Assembly: GCF_004310685.1 (NCBI RefSeq)
Contig: NZ_SISG01000001.1
Span: 2,852,001-2,916,000 of the forward strand
Length of the DNA: 64,000 nt
Direction: 5' to 3'
From: Glaciihabitans arcticus
GTDB taxonomy: Bacteria; Actinomycetota; Actinomycetes; Actinomycetales; Microbacteriaceae
Position 1 is the first letter of the stretch, and each line of letters begins with the position of its first letter. The notes beneath the pieces are model-generated. The model searched no databases and was not told the DNA's origin. It saw only the letters and a list, made by a program, of their open reading frames with translations. Both the position numbers and the translations under genes were made by a program. Below are positions 51,623 through 61,029 of the stretch, piece after piece.

Positions 51623-52603
51623 TTAAGCGGTCAGCTCGTCCCAGACGCGGATCAATCGCGCGTACCACCACGACGTGCGCTCTGCGGAGGCCGCGTGCAG
51701 CTCGAGCAGCGCGGGGCTCGGCGTCACGCGCCGCACTGGCAGCTCGCCGTCGACGGGCAGGAGCGGTTCATCCGTCACATCTGCGGCGAGGAGGGCGGCG
51801 GTGCCGAGACCGCAGTCGTAGTCGAGCCGGGGAATGGTCGCCGCGAGGTGCAGGCCCATGGAGATGCCGATGGATGTGTCGAGCGCGCTCGAGATGACCG
51901 CGGGCAGGCCGGCCTCGGCGACGATGCGACCGGCGCTCACGATGCCCCCGAGTGGCTGGGCCTTGATCACGAGCAGGTCGGCGGCCCCGGCCCGTGCGAC
52001 GGCGAGTGGATCGACGGCCCTGCGCACGCTCTCGTCCGCGGCGATCGGCACACCCATGTACTTCACGCGCTCGCGGATCTCGGCGAGCTCCGGCACGGTG
52101 GCGCACGGCTGCTCGACGTACTCGAGGTCCAACGATGCGAGCGCGTGGATGGCGTGCTCGGCCTCGTCGACGTTCCAGGCGCCGTTCGCGTCGACACGGA
52201 TGCGGCCCTCCGGCCCGAGGATGCGGCGCACCTCCTCGACGCGGGCGACGTCATCTGCAAGCGACTGCCCGGGCTCGGCGACCTTCACCTTGACGGTGCG
52301 GCACGAGCCGAAGCGCGCGAGCACGGCGGCGACCTCGGCGACGGCAACGGCGGGCAGTGTCGCGTTCACGGGGATACTCGAACGCAGCAGCGGGGGAGTG
52401 GGGTTCCAGGCGAAGTCGATGCCGGCGGCGAGCCAGGCTGTGGCTTCGGTGTCGTCGTACTCGGCGAAGGGGGAGAACTCGCTCCAGCCTTCGGGCCCGC
52501 GGAACAGCAGGGCTTCGCGACTGTCGATGCCCCGGAAACGGGTGGCGAGGGGGAGTGACACAACTCGGGCCGTCGCGAACAGGTCGGAAAGCTGAGGAAT
52601 CAT
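51623..52603 (-). CDS. menC: o-Succinylbenzoate synthase
   Basis: A 326-residue enolase-superfamily enzyme that makes o-succinylbenzoate in menaquinone synthesis. Catalytic lysine motif VKVKVAEPG and metal ligands in RVDANGAW, LEYVEQPC and AADESVRR are present, as is LVIKAQPLGG. The ATG at 52603 is preferred, since the 18 extra upstream residues are not family-like. Confidence 0.93.
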   Translation of the reverse strand: MIPQLSDLFATARVVSLPLATRFRGIDSREALLFRGPEGWSEFSPFAEYDDTEATAWLAAGIDFAWNPTPPLLRSSIPVNATLPAVAVAEVAAVLARFGSCRTVKVKVAEPGQSLADDVARVEEVRRILGPEGRIRVDANGAWNVDEAEHAIHALASLDLEYVEQPCATVPELAEIRERVKYMGVPIAADESVRRAVDPLAVARAGAADLLVIKAQPLGGIVSAGRIVAEAGLPAVISSALDTSIGISMGLHLAATIPRLDYDCGLGTAALLAADVTDEPLLPVDGELPVRRVTPSPALLELHAASAERTSWWYARLIRVWDELTA

Positions 52604-52672
52604 GTCCCCAGTCTCGCAAGGTTCGGCTGGGAAAGGGTGGACTAGGGTGAAGCGCACAGGGGAGGCACAAAC

Positions 52673-53047
52673 ATGGCACAGCGAACCGCAGGCATCGAGG
52701 TGTTCCGTCCCCTGTCCCGCAGCGTGACCTCGCGCAGCGCCGCCCCCGCCGAGCAGTCGGACAGCGGCACCTGGCTGATGGGCGCGTGTGCCGCCCTTCT
52801 CGCCCTTCTCTTCGCGGCCGTGCAGGGCTACGCGATCGTTGCGGTCGGCGGCGGGGACTACTCGATAGCCCGCACCCTCGCCACGGTCGCGATCGTCGGC
52901 ACGGTGATCACCGGCCTGCTCGGGCTCGTCGCCCTGCTATTCGGCTTCGGCCGTCGCTGGGGCGCGATCGCCGTGGTGCTCAGTATTCTGGCCAACCCCC
53001 TGGCCCTCACCCGCATTCTTGGGGTTCTCGACACGATCAGTTCCTAG
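52673..53047 (+). CDS. Membrane protein, 124 aa
   Basis: A 124-residue protein with about three transmembrane helices (LMGACAALLALLFAAVQGYA, TLATVAIVGTVITGLLGLVA, WGAIAVVLSILANPLALTRI) after a Ser/Ala-rich start. It has no motif I can assign. It is next to a second small membrane protein and upstream of menB, and may be co-transcribed with it. Confidence 0.6.
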   Translation: MAQRTAGIEVFRPLSRSVTSRSAAPAEQSDSGTWLMGACAALLALLFAAVQGYAIVAVGGGDYSIARTLATVAIVGTVITGLLGLVALLFGFGRRWGAIAVVLSILANPLALTRILGVLDTISS

Positions 53048-53061
53048 AACGAGGCAGAGCG

Positions 53062-53277
53062 ATGGCAGGCTACCGGCAGGAAACGCTCGAACAGACGCAG
53101 CAGCGCCTCGCGCTCGGCATGCAGACGACGCTGCCCCTCGCCGAGAAGGGCACGTGGGCTTCGGATGCCGCGGCTCGCCAGAAGCGCTCCGGCTCGTTGG
53201 GCAGCATCGTGGTCGGCGTGATCGGCCTTGTGGTCGTCGCTCTCGGCATCGTGGTCATCGCCGGGGTGCTGAACTAA
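53062..53277 (+). CDS. Small membrane protein, 71 aa
   Basis: A 71-residue protein: a soluble Gln/Arg-rich start (YRQETLEQTQQRLALGMQTT) and one transmembrane helix near the C-terminus (IVVGVIGLVVVALGIVVIAG). It is 14 bp after the preceding membrane-protein gene and 16 bp before menB. Unknown function. Confidence 0.6.
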   Translation: MAGYRQETLEQTQQRLALGMQTTLPLAEKGTWASDAAARQKRSGSLGSIVVGVIGLVVVALGIVVIAGVLN

Positions 53278-53293
53278 CACCTAGGCTGGCAGC

Positions 53294-54190
53294 ATGGCCG
53301 CCCAGGGTTTTGTCTCCGAACTGTTCGACGCCGACACCTGGCGCGAGGTGGAGGGGTTCACCGACCTCACCGACCTCACCTATCACCAGGATGTCGCGGG
53401 GCGGGTCGCCCGCATCGCGTTCAACCGGCCCGAAGTGCGCAACGCGTTCCGCCCGCACACGGTCGACGAGCTGTACCGTGCTCTCGACGACGCCCGGCAG
53501 AACCCGCGCATTGGCGTAGTGCTGCTGACTGGAAACGGTCCGAGCCCCAAGGATGGCGGCTGGGCGTTCTGCTCCGGGGGAGACCAGCGCATCCGGGGCC
53601 GGGACGGGTACCAATACCCTGACGGCACCACGAGCACCGGACGCCTGCACATCCTCGAGGTGCAGCGACTCATCCGCTTTATGCCCAAGGTAGTCATCGC
53701 GGTCATCCCGGGCTGGGCTGCGGGCGGCGGTCACTCGCTGCACGTGGTCTGCGACCTGTCGATCGCCTCGCTCGAGCACGGAAAGTTCAAGCAGACCGAT
53801 GCCGACGTCGGCTCGTTCGACGCCGGCTACGGCAGCGCCTACTTCGCTCGACAGGTCGGCCAGAAGTTCGCCCGCGAGGTGTTCTTCCTGGCCCGCGAGT
53901 ACAGCGCCGAGCGCGCGCTCGACACCGGGGCGATCAACGCCGCGGTGCCGCACGCCGAGCTCGAGACGACCGCCTACGAGTGGGCGCAGGATATCCTCAC
54001 GAAGTCGCCGACCGCCATCCGCATGCTGAAGTTCGCTTTCAATGCGGTGGATGACGGCATGGTCGGCCAGCAGGTCTTCGCGGGAGAGGCCACGCGGCTC
54101 GCCTACGGCACCGACGAAGCAGTCGAGGGCAAGAACGCCTTCCTCGAGAAGCGCGAGCCCGACTGGTCGCCCTACCCCTGGCACTACTGA
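53294..54190 (+). CDS. menB: 1,4-Dihydroxy-2-naphthoyl-CoA synthase
   Basis: A 298-residue crotonase-fold enzyme of the MenB group. The crotonase helix FNRPEVRNAFRPHTVDELY, the MenB-specific FCSGGDQRIRGRDGYQYPD and the oxyanion segment PGWAAGGGHSLHVVCDLSIAS are present, as is the TDADVGSFDAGYGSAY region. It cyclises o-succinylbenzoyl-CoA. It overlaps the convergent membrane-protein gene by seven bases. Confidence 0.95.
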   Translation: MAAQGFVSELFDADTWREVEGFTDLTDLTYHQDVAGRVARIAFNRPEVRNAFRPHTVDELYRALDDARQNPRIGVVLLTGNGPSPKDGGWAFCSGGDQRIRGRDGYQYPDGTTSTGRLHILEVQRLIRFMPKVVIAVIPGWAAGGGHSLHVVCDLSIASLEHGKFKQTDADVGSFDAGYGSAYFARQVGQKFAREVFFLAREYSAERALDTGAINAAVPHAELETTAYEWAQDILTKSPTAIRMLKFAFNAVDDGMVGQQVFAGEATRLAYGTDEAVEGKNAFLEKREPDWSPYPWHY

Positions 54191-55203
54191 CCCAGGTAGG
54201 TCACCTCGACCTCGTCGAGTCCGACGACGATGCGCCGGAAGACGCCATCCTCATCAACGACGATCGTGGCGACGTCCTCGCGGCCGTAGGGGCTCAGGCG
54301 GGCCGTGATGGTGCCGCCGGCGCTCGCGTGCAGCTCGGCGATCAGGGCGTTCTCGACGCGCTCGCGGTCGCCGTCGACGAGTTCTTCGCCGCGGTCGTCG
54401 AGCAGCACAACGTGCAGGCCGCGCTCGCGGGCTGCGCGGGTCTCAGCGGCGAGACGCTCGCTACTGAACCCGGCGGCCCGGATGCCGTCGCGCAGGGTCG
54501 CCTCGAGCAGATCGAAGTCGAGCAGCTCGCGGTCGGTGAAGGTCTTGTTCGCGAGGATCTGTTCGAGCGCAGGGCGGGCGTTGCGCTCGAGTCGCTCGAC
54601 CTGCAGCTCGCGCTCCTCGACCTCGGCGGCGCGGGCGGCGTGCTGCGCAGTACCGGTGAGCTGCTTCGACTGGATGGCGGTGATCGTCTCGCTGGCTCGC
54701 ACGAGGAAGCGGGCGAACAGGGTTCCGATCAGCAGGTTGGCGCCCTGCCGCAGCACGTTCTCGACCCCGGAGATGAGTGCCTGGTCGGTGGACACCGTCC
54801 AGAACAGCGTGAGGGCAGTAAAAAGCCCGAAGCCGAGCCAGGCGAATCCGGGCCGACCGCGCAGCGCGAGCACGAGCAGGATGAAGGTCACCGTGCCCAT
54901 GTGCCAGGTCGCGTAGCCGGGGTTGGCGAGGTCCCTGATGCTCCACGGCGAGATGAGTGAGATAAGGGTGGTGAGCACCACGAGCGCGATGGTCGGCGGC
55001 AGCGAGAACGGCTGCAGGCCGGGCAGGCCCAGCAGCACGAGCGAGACCCAGAGCATCACGAGTGCGGCGATGCCGGTCACCGGCCAGTGCAGGCCCGGGA
55101 GGTTGAGGATCGCTACCAGGGTCGTGGCGAGACCGTAGAAGGCGAGCAGCAGCCGGCCGCTGAAGTCGGTCAGCCGCAGGATTGCCGTTGTGTCATTCGG
55201 CAC
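54184..55203 (-). CDS. Membrane protein with degenerate kinase-like C-terminus
   Basis: A 339-residue protein: about five N-terminal helices (to residue ~155), a coiled-coil-like stretch (EVEERELQVERLERNARPA) and a C-terminal soluble domain with DFDLLEATLRDGIRAAGFSS and ERGLHVVLLDDRGEELVDG. The latter is reminiscent of degenerate actinobacterial sensor-kinase outputs; I see no phosphorylatable His or ATP-binding G box. It starts at GTG 55203 inside the end of the histidine-kinase gene (11-bp overlap), so the two proteins are made together. Confidence 0.6.
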   Translation of the reverse strand: MPNDTTAILRLTDFSGRLLLAFYGLATTLVAILNLPGLHWPVTGIAALVMLWVSLVLLGLPGLQPFSLPPTIALVVLTTLISLISPWSIRDLANPGYATWHMGTVTFILLVLALRGRPGFAWLGFGLFTALTLFWTVSTDQALISGVENVLRQGANLLIGTLFARFLVRASETITAIQSKQLTGTAQHAARAAEVEERELQVERLERNARPALEQILANKTFTDRELLDFDLLEATLRDGIRAAGFSSERLAAETRAARERGLHVVLLDDRGEELVDGDRERVENALIAELHASAGGTITARLSPYGREDVATIVVDEDGVFRRIVVGLDEVEVTYLGQ

Positions 55204-56434
55204 CGTAGGCCCCCTCCGCCGTCCAGGACAGCCGCACGGTAGTGCCGTGTCCGCGCGAGGAGTCGACCGAGGCGAAGCCGCCGGTCTGCGAGTTGACCCG
55301 CTTGAGGATGCTGACCCGGATGCCGAGCCGGTCGAGGCCGACGCGGCGCGCGAGGAAGCCGCGACCGTCGTCGGAGATCTCGATGTCGACCCCGGCCGGG
55401 CGGAACGTGGCCTGCGCGCGGCGAGTGACGGGGCGTCCGTCCGGCCAGTCGGCGTGCCGAACGCTGTTGCGCAGGGCCTCAGCGAGCGCCTCGGCGAGCG
55501 CGTCACCGGTGTCGACGGGGATCGTGAGTGACGAGGCATCCGCCCGGGAGATCACCTCGAGCTCGTGACCGGAGCGCTGGGCAGAACTTCGCAGGTGACT
55601 CTCGAGCTCCTCCGCAGTGAACTGCGAGTGGGTCGGGGTGCCGTCGCGGAACTCGTCGAGCTTGTCGAGCGCGAGCTGGGCACTGCGCTGGGTGAGCTCC
55701 ATGGTTCCGGGCACGTTGCGGGAGGCCGCGTGCAGGGTCGCGAGTACGTCATCGTGCATAAATGCCTGGTAGCGGGCGCGCTGGCTCTCGAGGGTCTGCA
55801 CCGTGGCGACCCGGGCGACGGCGTCGTGCGCTTTCGCGGCCGCCGCGTCCTGGTCCCGCCCGGCGCGCAGCGCGAGGATGATAAGCGAGAGCATGACCCC
55901 GCTGATCAGCGTGATCATCACGGCGTCCTGGAAGGCGAGCGAGGCATCGTCGCTGCTGTAGGCGAGGAACCGCACCACGCCGCTCTCGGCCGCGAGCACG
56001 ATGAGGAACAGCCACGCCACCACCGGCCGCAGCACCAACCCGGCGACGCAGGCCGAGATGGTGATGATGTTGATGATCCACGGGATGCGGTCGCCCGGCA
56101 GGTACTCGCTGACCATCGACGGCTTCCACAACGCGAGGAAGACAACGGCCGAGGTTGCCTGAGTGACCGCGAGCACGCGCAGCACCCGTACGGGAGCGCG
56201 GAACGCGATGGTCGCCATCAGCGGCGGCAGCCCCAGGTAGATGGTGATCGCGAGGATCGAGAAGGCCGGGTGCAGGTAGTAGTGCTGCTCGATCACCCCG
56301 GGTAGTCCGAGCAGCGTGAACACGACACTGCCGAGCCCGATCGACAGCACAAGAATACGGAAGATGCGGTCGTACGCACTTTCGATGACCACGCGCACCC
56401 CCACTCCGCTGACGTTCGGCAACAAGCGTGTCAC
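55193..56434 (-). CDS. Membrane sensor histidine kinase
   Basis: A 413-residue kinase: about six membrane helices, a linker coiled coil (QDAAAAKAHDAVARVATVQT), a HisKA_3-like region with MHDDVLATLHAASR (probable phospho-His) and an ATP-binding domain with EALRNSVRHA (N box), DDGRGF (G box) and GHGTTVRLSW. No response regulator lies next to it. Start codon is uncertain: GTG 56434 or GTG 56392 (after GGAGTGGGG). Its membrane partner overlaps its 3' end. Confidence 0.8.
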   Translation of the reverse strand: MTRLLPNVSGVGVRVVIESAYDRIFRILVLSIGLGSVVFTLLGLPGVIEQHYYLHPAFSILAITIYLGLPPLMATIAFRAPVRVLRVLAVTQATSAVVFLALWKPSMVSEYLPGDRIPWIINIITISACVAGLVLRPVVAWLFLIVLAAESGVVRFLAYSSDDASLAFQDAVMITLISGVMLSLIILALRAGRDQDAAAAKAHDAVARVATVQTLESQRARYQAFMHDDVLATLHAASRNVPGTMELTQRSAQLALDKLDEFRDGTPTHSQFTAEELESHLRSSAQRSGHELEVISRADASSLTIPVDTGDALAEALAEALRNSVRHADWPDGRPVTRRAQATFRPAGVDIEISDDGRGFLARRVGLDRLGIRVSILKRVNSQTGGFASVDSSRGHGTTVRLSWTAEGAYGAE

Positions 56435-56489
56435 AGATCGGTCTACCGTGACACGTTTCGCTACCAGCCAAGGTGGTTACAGTTGCTGG

Positions 56490-57596
56490 ATGACGAGACC
56501 TTTGCGCGCGGTCTCCGGACCGGACTTCGTTCCTGCCCTGCGTGCGGCACTCGACGGCTCCGGCCCCGCCGTGTTCGCGGGCGAGGCTCCCGCCGGTCTC
56601 CCGGCCGAGGTCGCGCGCCGCGTGAGCGTGGTCGTGCAGTCGAGTGGCTCGAGCGGCAGGCCCAAGCGCGTCGCCCTCTCCGCGGATGCCCTGCTCGCGA
56701 GCGCAGCCGCCTCCGAGTCCGCCCTCGGCGGCCCCGGGCAGTGGCTGCTCGCCCTGCCCACCACCTACATCGCGGGCATCAACGTGCTCGTGCGCTCGGC
56801 CGCCGCCGACACCGAGCCGGTGATCCTCGACCCGTCGGGCTTCACCGCTGAGCGCTTCGCCGAGGCCGCTGCGCGACTCGACCAGCCATTGCGCTTCACG
56901 TCGCTGGTCCCCACCCAGCTGCACCGTCTTCTCGAATCGGATGCCGCGACCGCCGCCCTGCGCCGGTTCGACCGTGTGCTGCTCGGCGGCCAGGCGACTC
57001 CCGCCGCGCTGCTGGAGCTCGCCACCGAACGCGGGATCCGGGTGACCCGCACCTACGGCTCGAGCGAGACTTCGGGCGGCTGCGTGTACGACGGTGTCCC
57101 GATCGGATCGACCCAGGTGCGGATCGTCGACGGCGAGATCCAGCTCGCGGGGCCGGTTCTCGCGGAGGGCTACCTCGACGACCCCGAGCGTACCGACGCT
57201 ACGTTCCTCGTGGATGCGGGCCAGCACTGGTACCGCACGGGCGACGCGGGGACCCTCGTCGACGGTGTGCTCGCGGTCACCGGCCGGCTCGACGACGTGA
57301 TCATCTCCGGGGGGCTGAAGGTGTCGCTCGGTGAAGTCGAGGCCGTGGTGCGTTCCCTGCCCGGACTCGGAGACGCCGTTGTGGTCGCGGCGCCGAGCGA
57401 CGAGTGGGGCGAGACTCCCGTGGTCGTCACGACGGCGGACGGTGCCTCTCTCGAGGACGTGCGGGCCGCCGTGGCCGAAGCGCTCGGGCGGCATGCGGCA
57501 CCCGCGCGGATCGTGAGCGTTGCGGGCATCCCGCAGCTGTCATCGGGCAAGCCCGATCGGGTCGCGCTGAGGCTGCTCGCAGCGCCGCCTCGCTAG
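56490..57596 (+). CDS. menE: o-Succinylbenzoate--CoA ligase
   Basis: A 368-residue ANL-family ligase, the compact form common in actinobacteria. Motifs: P-loop SSGSSGRPKRVAL, TYGSSETSGGCVYDG, YRTGDAGTLVDG, GRLDDVIISGGLKVS and the final catalytic-Lys segment LSSGKPDRVAL. It activates o-succinylbenzoate with CoA for MenB. ATG at 56490; the divergent kinase gene begins 55 bp upstream. Confidence 0.93.
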   Translation: MTRPLRAVSGPDFVPALRAALDGSGPAVFAGEAPAGLPAEVARRVSVVVQSSGSSGRPKRVALSADALLASAAASESALGGPGQWLLALPTTYIAGINVLVRSAAADTEPVILDPSGFTAERFAEAAARLDQPLRFTSLVPTQLHRLLESDAATAALRRFDRVLLGGQATPAALLELATERGIRVTRTYGSSETSGGCVYDGVPIGSTQVRIVDGEIQLAGPVLAEGYLDDPERTDATFLVDAGQHWYRTGDAGTLVDGVLAVTGRLDDVIISGGLKVSLGEVEAVVRSLPGLGDAVVVAAPSDEWGETPVVVTTADGASLEDVRAAVAEALGRHAAPARIVSVAGIPQLSSGKPDRVALRLLAAPPR

Positions 57597-57605
57597 AATC
57601 GGGCC

Positions 57606-58580
57606 GTGGCTACACCGAAGAAGACCGAGGTCCGACTTCCCCCCAAGCGTGGCGTGAGCGGACGCCCCGGCGGACGACCGCCCGGCGCCCCCGTCGTGAA
57701 GAAGGCGACCGCTCGCGACTGGATCGCCGGAGCCCGCCTGCGCACCCTGCCGCTGGCGATCGCGCCGGTCGCCGTCGGAACGGCGGTCGCGTACATCCTC
57801 GGTGACAACGGCGAGTTCCACTGGCGTCGCGCCCTGCTCTGCCTGATCGTCGCGCTCTCGATCCAGATCGCCGTCAATTACGCCAACGACTACTCGGACG
57901 GAGTGCGCGGAACCGACAAGCACCGCGTCGGTCCGTCCCGCCTCACCGGGTCGGGAGCCGCGAAGCCGCGCACCGTACTCACCGTCGCCCTCGCGTTCTT
58001 CGGCATCGCCGCGGTCGCCGGCCTCGTGCTCGCGATCGGCACCGGCTACTACTGGCTCATCGCCGTGGGCGCTGTCTGCATCGTCGCCGCCTGGTTCTAC
58101 ACGGGTGGAAAGCGGCCCTACGGCTACAACGCACTCGGCGAGGTCTTCGTCTTCGTCTTCTTCGGGCTGGTCGCCACCGCCGGCACCACCTTCGTGCAGG
58201 CCGGCACCGTGAGTGTCGAGGCGTGGGCGGGCGGCACCGCGCTCGGCTTCTTCGCCTGTGCCGTGCTCATCGTGAACAATCTGCGCGACATCGAGCAGGA
58301 TCGCATCGCCGGCAAGCGCACCCTGAGTGTGCTGATCGGTGCGCGCGCGTCACGCATCCTCTTCGGCATTTTTATGATTCTGCCGTTCGTGATCCTCGTC
58401 GGCTTCACGCTGCTCTACTTCAACACCGCCTATGGGTTCGTCGCGCTGATGCTCGCCCTGCCCGCGGTCATCATCGTGTCCACCGCCAAAACGCCGCCCG
58501 AGTTCATCCTCGCGCTCAAGCTCGCCAGCCTCGCGTCGCTCGTATACGGGATCGTGCTGGCGCTCGCCATCGCACTGTAG
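57606..58580 (+). CDS. menA: 1,4-Dihydroxy-2-naphthoate polyprenyltransferase
   Basis: A 324-residue UbiA-type membrane prenyltransferase with both Asp-rich motifs: NYANDYSDGVRGTD and DIEQDRIAGKRTL. The ~35-residue hydrophilic start (LPPKRGVSGRPGGRPPGAPV) is longer than in most MenA proteins. It attaches the isoprenoid tail to the naphthoquinone ring. GTG start at 57606. Confidence 0.95.
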   Translation: MATPKKTEVRLPPKRGVSGRPGGRPPGAPVVKKATARDWIAGARLRTLPLAIAPVAVGTAVAYILGDNGEFHWRRALLCLIVALSIQIAVNYANDYSDGVRGTDKHRVGPSRLTGSGAAKPRTVLTVALAFFGIAAVAGLVLAIGTGYYWLIAVGAVCIVAAWFYTGGKRPYGYNALGEVFVFVFFGLVATAGTTFVQAGTVSVEAWAGGTALGFFACAVLIVNNLRDIEQDRIAGKRTLSVLIGARASRILFGIFMILPFVILVGFTLLYFNTAYGFVALMLALPAVIIVSTAKTPPEFILALKLASLASLVYGIVLALAIAL

Positions 58581-58600
58581 CCAGCTGTGCGGCTGTTTAT

Positions 58601-58855
58601 TCAGCTGCGCGGCTCCGGCGCATCCTCGATGGCCTCGTCCGACTTCGCGTCGATTCCGGCGGCTCTGCGCGCCTGCAGGTCGGTCACCAGCTCATCCCGG
58701 CGACCTCGCAGGAAGAGGTAGGAGAAGCACAGGTTGAACACGGCGGCGATGATCGCCGCCAGCCAGAACGGCGTATTCGCCACCATGAGGATCGCGAACA
58801 CCCCGAAGAAAAGCGCGACGCGGATGATGCTGTAGACGACCCAGGACTTCACCAT
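58601..58855 (-). CDS. DUF4229 small membrane protein
   Basis: An 84-residue protein with two helices (YSIIRVALFFGVFAILMV, FWLAAIIAAVFNLCFSYLFL) and a charged tail with RGRRDELVTDL. It matches DUF4229, found in actinobacteria beside men genes. Function unknown. Confidence 0.85.
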   Translation of the reverse strand: MVKSWVVYSIIRVALFFGVFAILMVANTPFWLAAIIAAVFNLCFSYLFLRGRRDELVTDLQARRAAGIDAKSDEAIEDAPEPRS

Positions 58856-58891
58856 CCCAGTGTAAGGACGCGCTCACTTAGAATTGACCGT

Positions 58892-59254
58892 ATGCTCCGC
58901 ATCCTGTTCCCGTTCCTCGTGATCGCCTTCGACATCTTCTGCATCGTCGACGTGATCCTCTCGAAGAGCTGGCAGATCAAGACGCTGAACAAGGTCTTCT
59001 GGATCATCATCATCCTGCTCCTTCCCGTCATCGGCGGAATCCTCTGGTTCATCTTCGGAAAGGACCGCGGCCAGGACTCGGCGCAGGGTTCAGCGCCCCG
59101 TCGTACCGTCGCGCCCGACGACGACCCGGCCTACCTGAGCAAGCTCGCCCGCGAGCAGGAGCAGCAGGATCGCATCCGCGACCTCGAAGCCCAGCTCGGC
59201 GACCTGGACGACCCCGACGAGAAGCCCGGCGATGACCGCAGCACGCGGGGCTAG
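58892..59254 (+). CDS. PLDc_N-domain membrane protein
   Basis: A 120-residue protein: two transmembrane helices ([40 protein letters not shown]) with the PLDc_N end FGKDRG, then a charged tail with [20 protein letters not shown]. PLDc_N proteins lack the catalytic part of phospholipase D. It overlaps menD by 23 bp. Confidence 0.8.
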   Translation: MLRILFPFLVIAFDIFCIVDVILSKSWQIKTLNKVFWIIIILLLPVIGGILWFIFGKDRGQDSAQGSAPRRTVAPDDDPAYLSKLAREQEQQDRIRDLEAQLGDLDDPDEKPGDDRSTRG

Positions 59255-61019
59255 CGCGCCCGCCACGGACTTCGCTGCAGCCCTGCTCGACGAGTTCGTC
59301 AGGCTCGGCGTGCGCGACGTCGTCCTCAGCCCGGGATCCCGCTCGCAGGCTCTCGCCCTCGTCGCCGCCGACCGCGCCCGCACCGGCTCGCTGCGCCTGC
59401 ACGTGCGTATCGACGAACGCGTCGGCGGATTTCTCGCGCTCGGCCTCGCGGTGGAGACGGCGGCCCCCGTGCTGATCATCACCACCTCGGGAACGGCCGT
59501 CGCGAACCTGCACCCGGCCGTGCTTGAGGCGCACCACTCGGGCGTGCCGCTCATCGTGCTCTCTGCCGACCGACCTGCCGAGTTGCGCGGCATCGGCGGC
59601 AACCAGACCACGCAGCAGCCGGGCATCTTCGGTGCGGCCGTCCGTGCCGAATGGGACGTCCCCGCCCCCGTTGGAAATTCAGGACTCTTGCCATCGGGCT
59701 CATCGGGCTCATCGGGCGCTGTTGGCAATTCAGGAGAACGGGATGCCGCGGCCTCCCTCGCCCGTGACGCCTTCGCCGCGGCGGCGCGCGGTCCCGTGCA
59801 CCTCAACCTCGCGTTCACCGAGCCGCTCTCGGGCGCCGTGCCGCCGGCCCCGGTCGACCAAAGTCCTGAAGTTCCAACGCCAGCCGCTGCGGAGCCAACG
59901 GAAGCTTCTGACCAAAGCCCTGAATTGCCAACGGCCACAGGCGTCCGGATCGCCGACCTCGCCTACGCCCCCGGCACCGTCGTCGTCGCAGGCACAGGCG
60001 CCGGCCAGCGTGCCGAGGCCGTCGCCCGCGCACTCGGCGCACCGCTGCTCGCTGAGGTCGCGAGCGGTGCGCACTTCGGCCCCAACCTCGTCGTGAACTA
60101 CCGCGCCCTGCTCGACCGCGCCAACTTCGGTGACCGGGTCGAGCGCGTGATCGTGTTCGGGCATCCGACGCTGAGCCGCCAGGTGCCGGCGCTCATCCAG
60201 CGCGAGGGCGTGCAGACGATCGTCGTGAGCTCCGCCGCCCCCGACGACTACAACCCCGGCCACCGCGTCCATACGTTTGTCGATGACGTGCGCGTCACGA
60301 CCGCGCCGGACGACTCGCCCGCCGCGCGGTCGTGGCTCGGGCGCTGGGTGACGACATCCCGCAACGAACTGGAACAGCACGATGCCCCCGACATCGCGAT
60401 CGCGATCTCTAGCGAACCGGCCGACCAGGCCGCGTTCAACCGCGCCGTGCTCGCCGGTCTCAAAGCGCCGGTGACGAGGCGTGCGCTGGTCGAAGCCGTG
60501 TGGCGGATGACCTGGCCGCACGATCGGCTGGTGCTCGGGGCATCCCGCCTCATCCGCGAAACGGACACCGTGGTGCCGGGCAAGAAGGTCCGCGTGCACG
60601 CCAACCGCGGACTCGCCGGCATCGACGGCACGATCTCGACGGCGGTCGGCATCGCCCTTGCCAGCCAATCCCGCGAGGGCGCCCCGGCGAGCGGTGTCAC
60701 CCGGGTGCTACTCGGCGACCTGGCCCTGCTGCACGATGTCGGTGCGCTGCTGATCGGGGCCGGGGAGACGCGTCCCCGCATCCAGGTGATCGTCGGCAAC
60801 GACGGTGGCGGAACCATCTTCGACGGGCTCGAGGTGGCGGCATCCGCGAACGCCGAGGACCTCGACCGCGTGCTGCTCACCCCGCACGATGCGTCGATCG
60901 AGAACCTCGCGAAGGCCTACGGCTGGGAGTACCGCCGCGTCGAGAACCGTGGCCAGCTCGACGAGAAGCTCACCCCCGGCAACCTCCCGACCATCGTGGA
61001 AGTGCCGCTGCCGCGCTAA
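59232..61019 (+). CDS. menD: SEPHCHC synthase MenD, with repeat-containing insertions
   Basis: A 595-residue ThDP enzyme that joins 2-oxoglutarate to isochorismate. The N-terminal Pyr domain has [20 protein letters not shown] and [11 protein letters not shown] (ThDP Glu); the C-terminal domain has [17 protein letters not shown] and [11 protein letters not shown]. The length is normal to slightly long. Two stretches, about residues 147-169 ([20 protein letters not shown]) and about 209-236 ([20 protein letters not shown]), are unusual low-complexity segments. They carry a short DNA repeat in four copies yet keep the frame. The gene should still be functional because all catalytic blocks lie outside. 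Confidence 0.93.
   Translation: MTAARGASAPATDFAAALLDEFVRLGVRDVVLSPGSRSQALALVAADRARTGSLRLHVRIDERVGGFLALGLAVETAAPVLIITTSGTAVANLHPAVLEAHHSGVPLIVLSADRPAELRGIGGNQTTQQPGIFGAAVRAEWDVPAPVGNSGLLPSGSSGSSGAVGNSGERDAAASLARDAFAAAARGPVHLNLAFTEPLSGAVPPAPVDQSPEVPTPAAAEPTEASDQSPELPTATGVRIADLAYAPGTVVVAGTGAGQRAEAVARALGAPLLAEVASGAHFGPNLVVNYRALLDRANFGDRVERVIVFGHPTLSRQVPALIQREGVQTIVVSSAAPDDYNPGHRVHTFVDDVRVTTAPDDSPAARSWLGRWVTTSRNELEQHDAPDIAIAISSEPADQAAFNRAVLAGLKAPVTRRALVEAVWRMTWPHDRLVLGASRLIRETDTVVPGKKVRVHANRGLAGIDGTISTAVGIALASQSREGAPASGVTRVLLGDLALLHDVGALLIGAGETRPRIQVIVGNDGGGTIFDGLEVAASANAEDLDRVLLTPHDASIENLAKAYGWEYRRVENRGQLDEKLTPGNLPTIVEVPLPR
59670..59932. repeat. Four copies (two per orientation) of a ~20-bp element inside menD
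   Basis: Direct copies: GTTGGAAATTCAGGACT at 59670-59686 and GTTGGCAATTCAGGAG at 59721-59736. Inverted copies: 59858-59878 and 59912-59932, whose complements begin GTTGGAACTTCAGGACTTTG and GTTGGCAATTCAGGGCTTTG. In protein they read VGNSG, VGNSG, QSPEVPT and QSPELPT. The direct and inverted copies could pair in single-stranded DNA or RNA. Confidence 0.75.
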
Positions 61020-61029
61020 CCTGAACCGC

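Noticed and set aside
59232-61019. menD as a pseudogene because of its repeat insertions
   Set aside because: The frame is open throughout, and the ThDP-binding blocks at both ends are intact, so it is probably functional.
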